Source: Treponema sp. (lineage in GTDB: Bacteria > Spirochaetota > Spirochaetia > Treponematales > Rectinemataceae). From it: DNA of 17,931 nt. The position numbers were made by a program, and so were the translations under genes. Below the pieces are notes generated by a model. That model was not told where the DNA came from, searched no databases, and saw only the letters and a list, made by a program, of their open reading frames with translations. Position 1 is the stretch's first letter. The number at the start of each line of letters is the position of its first letter. Location: the NCBI GenBank assembly GCA_012516755.1, contig JAAYWE010000261.1, forward strand, positions 1 to 17,931, in the 5' to 3' direction. Positions 1-6,521 of the stretch are shown here, piece after piece.

Positions 1-13
1 GAGGAAAAATAAA

Positions 14-676
14 ATGAAAAGTGCTATTTTTGAGGATGAAATAAGAGAAGAAATCGAATATAACGTTATTAGGATGCTGAATGCTACGCAACTTATGAAT
101 ATCAATACTGCAAATAGCCCGAGAGCTGTTGGCGATGCTGTTCAGGGATTCTTAGAACAGAACTTTATAAGATGTATTCCTTCTGGAATTATAAAAGAGT
201 TTAATGCTTCCTTTGCAAGAAGATCAATGGCTGACTTTGCATTTAACGATCAAGAAAATAAATACTATATTGTCGATTGCAAAACGCATAATCTAAGCAC
301 ACAGTTTAATATGCCAAATCTTACTTCTGTAGAACGATTAGCAAGATTTTACGGTGATGATAATAATTTTTTTGTATTATTGTTTGTTGCATATAAGACA
401 GAAGGTTATGAGCTTGAATTTAGCGAGTGCATTTTTTCGCCTATCGAACATCTAGAATGGAGTTGTCTAACATTAGTAGCTCTAGGTTGGGGACAGATTC
501 AAATAGCAAATTCAAATATAATAAAAAGAGATACAAAGAAAACTAGAAAATCCTGGATGTTGGAATTATGCGATGCTCTTGATGTATTCTATCCAAACGA
601 AATTGCAAAGATCACAGAAAGAATTGATTATTTCAAGGCAATTAGAAATTACTGGATCAATCATACGGATTCTTGA
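14..676 (+). CDS. Type II restriction endonuclease, HincII-like (PD-(D/E)xK fold)
   Basis: This 220-residue protein probably cleaves double-stranded DNA at a short site with Mg2+. A PD-(D/E)xK active site is readable: Asp74 in the stretch MADFAF, then Asp88 and Lys90 in VDCKTHN. The following PNLTS segment and a later GQIQI strand also match the layout I remember for HincII, where Asp114, Asp127 and Lys129 are catalytic with almost the same spacing. The start is the ATG eight bases after a GAGGA Shine-Dalgarno at the window edge. The gene is strikingly AT-rich: 241-300 has 17 G/C of 60 and 361-420 has 14 of 60, against 32 of 60 at 4261-4320. This suggests recent transfer. No methyltransferase is visible, so a partner would lie upstream, outside the window. 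The nuclease fold is fairly secure; the HincII family assignment is from memory, and the target site is unknown. Confidence 0.72.
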   Translation: MKSAIFEDEIREEIEYNVIRMLNATQLMNINTANSPRAVGDAVQGFLEQNFIRCIPSGIIKEFNASFARRSMADFAFNDQENKYYIVDCKTHNLSTQFNMPNLTSVERLARFYGDDNNFFVLLFVAYKTEGYELEFSECIFSPIEHLEWSCLTLVALGWGQIQIANSNIIKRDTKKTRKSWMLELCDALDVFYPNEIAKITERIDYFKAIRNYWINHTDS

Positions 677-712
677 AAACAAGCAAACCAAAGCCTATCA
701 TTCAATTCAATA

Positions 713-1195
713 CTATATAGACTTGTATATATCATCCCCTATGGGCGGCTTGACAAAGAGCACAGGGCATCGGGCATTTTTTAGGACTTCGTGATTGGAA
801 TCTGCAATCGCATCGCGATAGAGCACATCGACTGGGTTACCGCCTAGCACTATGATATCTGCATCGATCTCCATCGAATACTTGACTATTTCTCCAGAAA
901 CCGAGCCTCTACGAATGGATGTCTCAATATACATTTGTTTCTGATGAGCAAGTTCGACACAAAAATTTAGATAGCGCAGGCCCGAATTTTCGAGATTTCG
1001 CTCGTATTCTTCACTCTCTTCAGGTACGAAGATTCTGGAGAGCGCAAGTTGACGGATAGTAGCCGTGTCGACCACATAGCAGGCAATAATCTTCGAACCA
1101 AAGGCCTTTGCGAGCGCCAATGCATATTTGAAAGCACATATGGAGGCATCTGAACCATTGATCGCCACCAAAATGGTCCCCAGCATTCTCTTCAT
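713..1195 (-). CDS. UspA-family protein with a degenerate nucleotide-binding site
   Basis: This 160-residue protein has the universal-stress-protein fold: a first strand ILVAINGS, a helix, and a last strand CPVLFVK. In ATP-binding members the first strand ends in Asp and a G-2x-G-9x-G-S/T loop binds phosphate. Here the Asp is Asn13 and the loop positions read Gly118, Pro121, Ala131 and Asp132, so three of the four loop residues are lost. It may bind no nucleotide, or a different ligand. The ATG overlaps the stop of the V-ATPase D subunit gene (ATGA), so translation is probably coupled. It is the last gene of the V-ATPase operon and converges on the restriction endonuclease gene with a 36-base gap and no clear terminator between them. 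A role in modulating the ATPase or in energy stress is inferred from position only. Family membership is secure. Confidence 0.85.
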   Translation of the reverse strand: MKRMLGTILVAINGSDASICAFKYALALAKAFGSKIIACYVVDTATIRQLALSRIFVPEESEEYERNLENSGLRYLNFCVELAHQKQMYIETSIRRGSVSGEIVKYSMEIDADIIVLGGNPVDVLYRDAIADSNHEVLKNARCPVLFVKPPIGDDIYKSI

Positions 1196-1824
1196 GATTC
1201 TTGCTGTCCTATTTGCCGCTTTTTAAGCATTTTGACTGCAAACAACGATTCGCGTTCCCGCTCGTCCAGAGAAGAATCGATATATTTTACAATCGATTGT
1301 GACCTAGGTATCACCATCTTGTCCAATGCGTTCACTCTGCGTTGAGTCTTGCGGACTTCCCGCGCAAGGCGCCATACAATCGATCTCATTCCTGCCGCTG
1401 TCGAGAGCTTATCAAGAAGCTCAGTAAACTCTATCACAGTTTCGTCACATATAGCAAATGAATTCATAAAAGAATAATTCAAAGTGGGGCTACTGGCGTG
1501 TACATCGAGCGAAGGAAGTCGCATCCCGCTGACATTGATACGTGATGCGCTGAGAGTGATTTCGCGCACCGGCATAGATGAAATTGCAAGAGCCCTCTCT
1601 CGACCAACCAAAAGGAGCATCTTCCGTAAGGCTGCATAGGCTTTTTCTGTTATATCCGCAACTTCCCTTTCCAGGAGCTCGAGACTATCCATGCGTTTCA
1701 TCAGCTCGATGACAAGAATTTCCCTCTTTTTCTCGAGAAGATCATAGCCCTGAAGCGCAAGTTGCAGATTTCGCTTCTCCTTGATGAGATTCGTCTTGGT
1801 CGGCGCAGGCATTTGCTCAGCCAT
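1192..1824 (-). CDS. atpD: V/A-type ATPase subunit D (central rotor stalk)
   Basis: This 210-residue subunit forms the long coiled-coil axle that turns inside the A3B3 head and couples it to the membrane ring. The N-terminus (PTKTNLIKEKRNLQLALQGY, then LLEKKREIL) is the conserved D-subunit opening. Heptad-like helices fill both ends, including a C-terminal helix with QRRVNALDKMVIP, which is typical of the family. The start ATG lies 3 bases after the atpB stop, with an AAAGGAGA Shine-Dalgarno inside the end of atpB. An in-frame ATG four codons later is a minor alternative. Its stop overlaps the start of the UspA-family gene. Length is normal for the family. Confidence 0.95.
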   Translation of the reverse strand: MAEQMPAPTKTNLIKEKRNLQLALQGYDLLEKKREILVIELMKRMDSLELLEREVADITEKAYAALRKMLLLVGRERALAISSMPVREITLSASRINVSGMRLPSLDVHASSPTLNYSFMNSFAICDETVIEFTELLDKLSTAAGMRSIVWRLAREVRKTQRRVNALDKMVIPRSQSIVKYIDSSLDERERESLFAVKMLKKRQIGQQES

Positions 1825-1827
1825 GGG

Positions 1828-3282
1828 CTATTTCTCCTTTGGCTCTTTTAGGGCAGCCACTTCATGGGATTCTTTATGACCACCCCGATCATTCTGATCA
1901 TCCCTATCATCACGCGGCAGGTATTTTGCAAGAATCTGGGGCGGGATACGAACAAGCTCAGATTCCGGGAGGAGCGATATCATCTTCCAACCTAAGTCGA
2001 GCGTCTGCTCTATACTGCGGTTCTCGAACTCGCCTTGCGCTAAAAACTGGCTCTCAAAATGATCACCAAAATTCAGGAATATTTTATCCCTGTCCGAAAG
2101 CTCCTCTTCTCCTATGATTGCGGCTAGATCTCGCACCGTGTGAACATAGGCATAGGCGGAAAAAAGCTGGGCAGCAAGTTCTCGGTGATCCTCTCGAGTC
2201 ATACCCTCCCCTATGCCATCTTTCATCAGCCGCGAAAGGCTAGGAAGCCCCGCGATTGGCGGATACACGCCACGCTGCGAAAGTTCCCGCTCTAGAACGA
2301 TCTGACCTTCGGTTATATAACCCGTAAGGTCCGGAATGGGGTGTGATATATCGTCGTTGGGCATCGAGAGAATAGGAAGCTGAGTTATGGAACCTTCGCT
2401 GCCTTCGATTCTTCCCGCTCTCTCGTAGATCGAAGCGAGGTCTGAGTATAGATAGCCTGGATAACCCTTTCTTGAAGGCACCTCGTTGCGGGCTGCGGAG
2501 ACTTCACGAAGAGCCTCACAATAGTTTGTCATATCGGTCATGACTACCAGAACATGCATATTCTTTTCGTATGCGAGGTATTCCGCGGCGGAAAGCGCTG
2601 TGCGCGGCGTTACAAGGCGTTCTATCGATGGACTGTCCGCGAGCGAAAGAAACATTACAACTCGGCCTAAGACGCCAGAGCTCTCAAAAGAATCTATAAA
2701 GAATCGGGCAACATCGTATTTTATTCCCATACCGGCAAATACTATTGCAAATTGACTTTCTCCGCTGAGTACTTTTGCCTGCCTCACAATCTGGGCTGCG
2801 AGCCTATTATGAGGAAGGCCATTGCCGGAAAAAATCGGCAACTTTTGGCCACGGATAAGGGTATTCATGCCATCTATTGCTGAAATTCCGGTCTGGATAA
2901 AGTCCCTGGGGTACACGCGAGCGCTCGGATTTATGGGCAGGCCGTTTATATCCCTGAGGTCTGAAGACAATATAGGCGGATAGCCATCTATGGGCTCCCC
3001 AAGACCATTGAAGATTCTGCCAACAATGCCTTCGCCAACACGGAAGGTCAAGGGCTTTTCGAGGTATTCGACCCAGGCATCGTCTATCGATATGCCGGTA
3101 TTCTCTGCAAAGAGCTGAATGGCCACTGCCTTATCAGATAGCTCCACAACCCGGCCAAGTCGATATTCTCCCTGCCTATCTTTGACCCTAACGAGCTCGG
3201 AAAAACCGATGTCCTCTCTGCGTTCAGCAATGATAATCGGCCCATCTGCGCGCTCTATTCCGTGGTATTCAAGACCTCTCAT
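1828..3282 (-). CDS. atpB: V/A-type ATPase subunit B (non-catalytic nucleotide-site subunit)
   Basis: This 484-residue subunit alternates with A in the hexameric head. The expected loss of the Walker A motif is visible: the P-loop position reads SGNGLPHN (residues 152-159), diagnostic of B as opposed to A. The family signature PSIERLVTPRTALS is at 218-231, and MTDMTNYCEALREVS is at 248-262. The start overlaps the atpA stop by ATGA, and an AAGGAG Shine-Dalgarno nine bases upstream supports it. After the conserved LAKYLPR end (about residue 457) there is a hydrophilic tail of about 27 residues rich in Asp, Arg, Lys and His. It looks disordered and lies outside the recognisable family sequence. 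Confidence 0.97.
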   Translation of the reverse strand: MRGLEYHGIERADGPIIIAERREDIGFSELVRVKDRQGEYRLGRVVELSDKAVAIQLFAENTGISIDDAWVEYLEKPLTFRVGEGIVGRIFNGLGEPIDGYPPILSSDLRDINGLPINPSARVYPRDFIQTGISAIDGMNTLIRGQKLPIFSGNGLPHNRLAAQIVRQAKVLSGESQFAIVFAGMGIKYDVARFFIDSFESSGVLGRVVMFLSLADSPSIERLVTPRTALSAAEYLAYEKNMHVLVVMTDMTNYCEALREVSAARNEVPSRKGYPGYLYSDLASIYERAGRIEGSEGSITQLPILSMPNDDISHPIPDLTGYITEGQIVLERELSQRGVYPPIAGLPSLSRLMKDGIGEGMTREDHRELAAQLFSAYAYVHTVRDLAAIIGEEELSDRDKIFLNFGDHFESQFLAQGEFENRSIEQTLDLGWKMISLLPESELVRIPPQILAKYLPRDDRDDQNDRGGHKESHEVAALKEPKEK

Positions 3283-5057
3283 GCTAGAACCGCTCCTTGT
3301 ACCGTAACACCAAGCTGCTCAAAGGCAACCTGAATTTCCTCTATTACCATCCTGCCTTCTTCTATCTTATCATTCTCGAGCGAACTCTTGAGGCGAACAA
3401 TCTTCTCCCGTATTGGCAGCGCGGATACCTTGGGAAGAGGAGCACCATTCTTTATTGCAGTCTCCGCAAGCTCATGGAAAGTCAGAATGCATTGAAGCAA
3501 AAGAGTCTGCTTCTGAGGAGCGCAATACATATCGACTCTATCAAAACTGCTCTGCTGAAGGAAACCGTTTCTTATCATGTCTGCTGTGAGGAGTATGAGC
3601 CGCTGCTCATCCGGCAGAGCATCGGGGCCGATGAGGCGCACGATATCCGAAAGCCTTCGCTCTTTTTTGAGAATATCCATCGCTTTTATTCTCAGGGTAT
3701 CCCAGGATGGATCAATGGCATCCCAATAGGCTATCAAATCATCGGTGTACTCGCTGTAGGAATCGTTCCAGGAAATCGCCGGATAATGCCTCTCATTTGC
3801 AAGGTCACGATCGAGCGCCCAAAAGCAACGAATAAATCGCCTCGTATGCTGTGTAACTGGCTCGGAGAAGTCGCCTCCAGGGGGAGAAACCGCGCCAATA
3901 ATCGTTACCGAACCCCTTTCTTGTCGCAGTGTTTGCACCATTCCACCGCGCTCATAGAATTCGGCTAAGCGCGTTGGGAGATATGCCGGAAATCCTTCCT
4001 CTGCGGGCATTTCCTCAAGACGACCAGATAGCTCCCTCAGCGCCTCAGCCCAGCGCGACGTTGAGTCTGCCATGACCGCAACGTGGTATCCCATGTCACG
4101 ATAATATTCGGCTATCGTAATTCCTGTATAAATTGAGACTTCGCGTGCCGCAACAGGCATGTTCGATGTATTGGCAATGAGCACCGTGCGCTCCATGAGT
4201 GAGCGGCCAGTGCGGGGATCGACAAGACCAGGAAACTCGGTCAGGACTTCGGTCATCTCGTTGCCGCGCTCGCCGCATCCAATGTACACAATTATGTCCG
4301 CGTCACACCACTTCGCAATTGCATGCTGCGTCATCGTCTTCCCCGTTCCAAAACCGCCCGGAACCGCCGCGCACCCGCCCTTCGCAATTGGAAAGAGCAC
4401 ATCTATGACCCGCAAGCCCGTTACAAGCGGCTCGCGCGTCATTCGCTTTTCCCCATATGGCCTCGCCTCGCGCACAGGCCAATTGGAAACCGAAGTATAA
4501 CTGGCTCCTTCAGCCGACCTGACAAGCGTCTCTCCGATCGTGTAATCGCCCTCTTGAGCCACATAGGCCGCAATTCCCGCAGGGACTCTCGCATCGAATA
4601 TGAGTCTATGCTCAATAGAAGAAGTCTCTTGAATCCTTCCATAGGCAATACCTTGACCTATTGAATCGCCCTCATGCAGAAGCGGCACAAAATGCCATTT
4701 TTTCTTTGCATCGAGCGGCTCGCCAGCAAGCCCGGGCTTAAGAAAAGCGCCTGAAAGACCTTTGAGCACCGGCAGAGGTCTCTGAATCCCATCGTAGATC
4801 GAACCTATGAGGCCAGGCCCTAGCGCCACTGAAAGTGGTCTATGCATGCACTCAACCGGCTCTCCCACGTGCATAAGCGTGTTATCTTCGTAGATCTGAA
4901 TCGTAGCCTCATCGCCATAGAGCTTTATGATCTCTCCAATTAGCCCGGATTCTCCGACCTTTACTACATCATAGAGCCCTGCGTCTTCCAGTCCTCGAGC
5001 AAGGACAACAGGCCCTGAAATCCTGGTAATTACCCCTGTTCGAATGCTTGTATTCAT
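3279..5057 (-). CDS. atpA: V/A-type ATPase subunit A (catalytic)
   Basis: The catalytic subunit of the head hydrolyses or makes ATP. From the ATG at 5057 it is 592 residues, the usual family length, and begins MNTSIRTGVITRISGPVV as homologues do. The frame stays open further upstream to a TTG at 5123, but those 22 residues resemble nothing in the family. Motifs in order are the subunit A-specific non-homologous region near residues 110-170, Walker A GGFGTGKT (about 234-241), the catalytic-glutamate loop GERGNEMTE (about 263-271), and PAEEGFPAYLPTRLAEFYERGG (split as PAEEGFPAYLP followed by TRLAEFYERGG). The Shine-Dalgarno before 5057 is weak (AGGG, about 12 bases away), unlike the strong ones of neighbouring genes. 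A 12-codon reading frame whose stop overlaps this ATG may matter (see findings). The stop overlaps atpB. Confidence 0.97.
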   Translation of the reverse strand: MNTSIRTGVITRISGPVVLARGLEDAGLYDVVKVGESGLIGEIIKLYGDEATIQIYEDNTLMHVGEPVECMHRPLSVALGPGLIGSIYDGIQRPLPVLKGLSGAFLKPGLAGEPLDAKKKWHFVPLLHEGDSIGQGIAYGRIQETSSIEHRLIFDARVPAGIAAYVAQEGDYTIGETLVRSAEGASYTSVSNWPVREARPYGEKRMTREPLVTGLRVIDVLFPIAKGGCAAVPGGFGTGKTMTQHAIAKWCDADIIVYIGCGERGNEMTEVLTEFPGLVDPRTGRSLMERTVLIANTSNMPVAAREVSIYTGITIAEYYRDMGYHVAVMADSTSRWAEALRELSGRLEEMPAEEGFPAYLPTRLAEFYERGGMVQTLRQERGSVTIIGAVSPPGGDFSEPVTQHTRRFIRCFWALDRDLANERHYPAISWNDSYSEYTDDLIAYWDAIDPSWDTLRIKAMDILKKERRLSDIVRLIGPDALPDEQRLILLTADMIRNGFLQQSSFDRVDMYCAPQKQTLLLQCILTFHELAETAIKNGAPLPKVSALPIREKIVRLKSSLENDKIEEGRMVIEEIQVAFEQLGVTVQGAVLA

Positions 5058-5132
5058 ATTTTTTCTTGCCCTAATTTTCTCGCACTCATTTCTTTGCTTC
5101 TGTTCCCTTGTTCTTTGCGCCAACCTCTGTAT

Positions 5133-5732
5133 TCAAGCAGAACTTCCAAAGAGCGCCGCTGCAAGCTTGCCTCTCTTTTCATCTAAGAGCCATTCCAAAA
5201 GCTCCTTTTCGGTTATCGAAATGCGATAGCTTGTATCCATGGGCTCGACTACCAAGCCGCGAGCCTTCATGGTTGGAACTTCCTCGATCGAGATGTCAGA
5301 ACCTTGCCCAAACAATGCTTCAATGTCTCTCATCGTCTCTGAATCCAGGCCATGTACAAGCACTCTTGCGCGCGAATTGCGAACAAGCTCGGCTTGGCAG
5401 GAAAGCCTTTTCACACACCACAGGCCAAAAAGACGAGGATTCATGCTTTCAAGTGCCCCCTTAAGCGCCTTGCGAAGCATCTCGTCGCGATACGAAATAT
5501 CGAGCCTTGCCTTTTCGAGAGGAAGGCGCGAAAGCATTTCAAGTTCTGCGATCCTCTTTTTGGCTTGATACTCTCCTACAAGAGCAGTTGTGGCTTCTTC
5601 TATTTTTTTCTCGGTTTGTACACCAAGGAGTCTGGCGCTTTCCTCGGCCTTTCGAATGATGCGTTCTGCGCGTTTGCGCGCATCTTCGAGGATTTCTCGT
5701 TCCAGGGCTTCTGTGCCTTTGATCTCTTCCAT
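5133..5732 (-). CDS. atpE: V/A-type ATPase subunit E (peripheral stalk)
   Basis: This 199-residue subunit pairs with the short G/H subunit as a stator stalk holding the head against rotation. The N-terminal half is a long charged coiled coil (EREILEDARKRAERIIRKAE and on). The C-terminal half is the globular vATP-synt_E domain, ending in a strand-helix section with GLVVEPMDTSYRISITEKEL and LLDEKR. The frame is open upstream to 5846, but that extension overlaps atpF and is arginine-rich and unlike the family. The ATG at 5732 has an AGGA Shine-Dalgarno about 8 bases upstream and lies 22 bases after the atpF stop. A 75-base gap then precedes atpA, the longest intergenic space in the operon. Confidence 0.92.
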   Translation of the reverse strand: MEEIKGTEALEREILEDARKRAERIIRKAEESARLLGVQTEKKIEEATTALVGEYQAKKRIAELEMLSRLPLEKARLDISYRDEMLRKALKGALESMNPRLFGLWCVKRLSCQAELVRNSRARVLVHGLDSETMRDIEALFGQGSDISIEEVPTMKARGLVVEPMDTSYRISITEKELLEWLLDEKRGKLAAALFGSSA

Positions 5733-5754
5733 GCTTTTTCCTAATTCTGCTTTG

Positions 5755-6102
5755 CTATTCGATTTTGATTCCAATCGCCTTCCGCACGGCATCGACGAGA
5801 CGAGTATGTTGAGCCGAGGAACCCGCGAGCGGCGGAATCTCAACAATCAAAGGAAAGTCTCCGCTCAATTGCCATTCCAAAAGTTCTTCGCCGATCATAT
5901 CCGATACATCTTCGCTAAGTATGAGCATCTTGCAGTCGGAGAGGTCAAAAGTCTGGCCTTCGTGCGAATAGCGTTTGTCGCGCACCACGCTTCGAAATGC
6001 CGTAATTGCATCATCTCGATTGAATATAGCCGCTCCTCTTATGCCTATCATGCCAAAGCCTATGAGAAGCTCTTCTTCAGCTAACACAAAAATCTCTGCC
6101 AT
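5755..6102 (-). CDS. atpF: V/A-type ATPase subunit F (central stalk)
   Basis: This small 115-residue subunit sits beside D on the central stalk and can adjust coupling or inhibition. The start MAEIFVLAEEELLIGFGMIGIRG (written here as MAEIFVLAEEELL then IGFGMIGIRG) matches the family opening of a beta strand followed by a GF...G turn. The end of the protein runs EIPPLAGSS, then a C-terminal helix. The ATG at 6102 has a GAGGG Shine-Dalgarno about 5 bases upstream. An upstream in-frame ATG at 6132 would add ten residues not found in homologues, so I did not use it. The next gene, atpE, starts 22 bases after its stop. Confidence 0.88.
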   Translation of the reverse strand: MAEIFVLAEEELLIGFGMIGIRGAAIFNRDDAITAFRSVVRDKRYSHEGQTFDLSDCKMLILSEDVSDMIGEELLEWQLSGDFPLIVEIPPLAGSSAQHTRLVDAVRKAIGIKIE

Positions 6103-6173
6103 AGTACCCTCTAGAATAATGCTCTCTCGCATCCATGAGCCTTGCCAGGGGCATCATGCCAACCTATTCTCCC

Positions 6174-6479
6174 TTATAGGAACAGAATAAGCACGGCAAC
6201 CAAGAATCCCCACAGACAAATGCCTTCCGCAAGACCGACATAAGGCAAAGCCTTGCCTGAAAGGTCTGGCTTCTCTGCCATGGCTCCCATCGCTGCGGCA
6301 CCTATCTTTGCGACAGCCATGGCTCCACCTATCGCCGCTATGCCAACCGCGAGAGCAGCGGCAATATACTTTACCATCTGTACCGAGGACGATACGGCTG
6401 CAGGTTCAGCCTGGGTCTGAGCAAAAACAGCAGCTGAAGCCATAAAGGCCATAACACCGAATAGCAATTTCTTCTTCAT
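6174..6479 (-). CDS. atpK: V/A-type ATPase subunit K (proteolipid c-ring) with signal-like leader
   Basis: This 101-residue protein has an N-terminal signal-like leader (MKKK, a hydrophobic core, then a plausible cleavage after VFA at residue 20). Two membrane helices form one hairpin (about 36-68 and 78-101). The ion-carrying carboxylate is Glu85 in VGLAEGICLWG. The single hairpin is bacterial-sized, not the doubled eukaryotic form. The glutamine that sits in the first helix of sodium-binding c-subunits aligns with Val54 here, which weakly favours protons. The start is firm: a strong AGAAGGAGA Shine-Dalgarno lies 6 to 7 bases upstream, so the leader is translated. A leader of this kind is also known in the Thermus enzyme. 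A strong ribosome site fits the need for many copies per complex. Confidence 0.95.
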   Translation of the reverse strand: MKKKLLFGVMAFMASAAVFAQTQAEPAAVSSSVQMVKYIAAALAVGIAAIGGAMAVAKIGAAAMGAMAEKPDLSGKALPYVGLAEGICLWGFLVAVLILFL

Positions 6480-6485
6480 ACAAAA

Positions 6486-6494
6486 TCTCCTTCT
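6486..6494 (-). promoter_or_regulatory. Strong ribosome binding site of atpK
   Basis: The minus strand reads AGAAGGAGA, six bases before the atpK ATG at 6479. It fixes the start upstream of the leader peptide. The 42-base atpI-atpK gap also holds a small palindrome, TAACAT-A-ATGTTA, at 6494-6506. Its meaning is unclear. Confidence 0.75.
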
Positions 6495-6521
6495 AACATA
6501 ATGTTATAGATCATGACTTCA

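Noticed and set aside
677..712. A bidirectional terminator between the endonuclease and UspA-family genes
   Set aside because: The 36-base gap has no stem followed by a T-tract on either strand.
573..794. A short plus-strand frame overlapping the 3' ends of the endonuclease and UspA-family genes
   Set aside because: It overlaps the coding parts of both real genes, has no ribosome site and resembles nothing.
3297..3968. A 223-codon open frame on the plus strand opposite atpA
   Set aside because: It lies wholly antisense to the conserved catalytic subunit A apart from its first bases, has no recognisable domain, and its openness follows from the codon pattern of atpA.
5058..5123. N-terminal extension of subunit A from a TTG at 5123
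   Set aside because: The extra 22 residues are highly charged and absent from homologues; the family consensus starts at the ATG at 5057.
5590..6084. A 164-codon open frame on the plus strand opposite atpE and atpF
   Set aside because: It is antisense to two recognised subunits, has a Ser/Arg-rich composition typical of shadow frames, and has no family match I can see.
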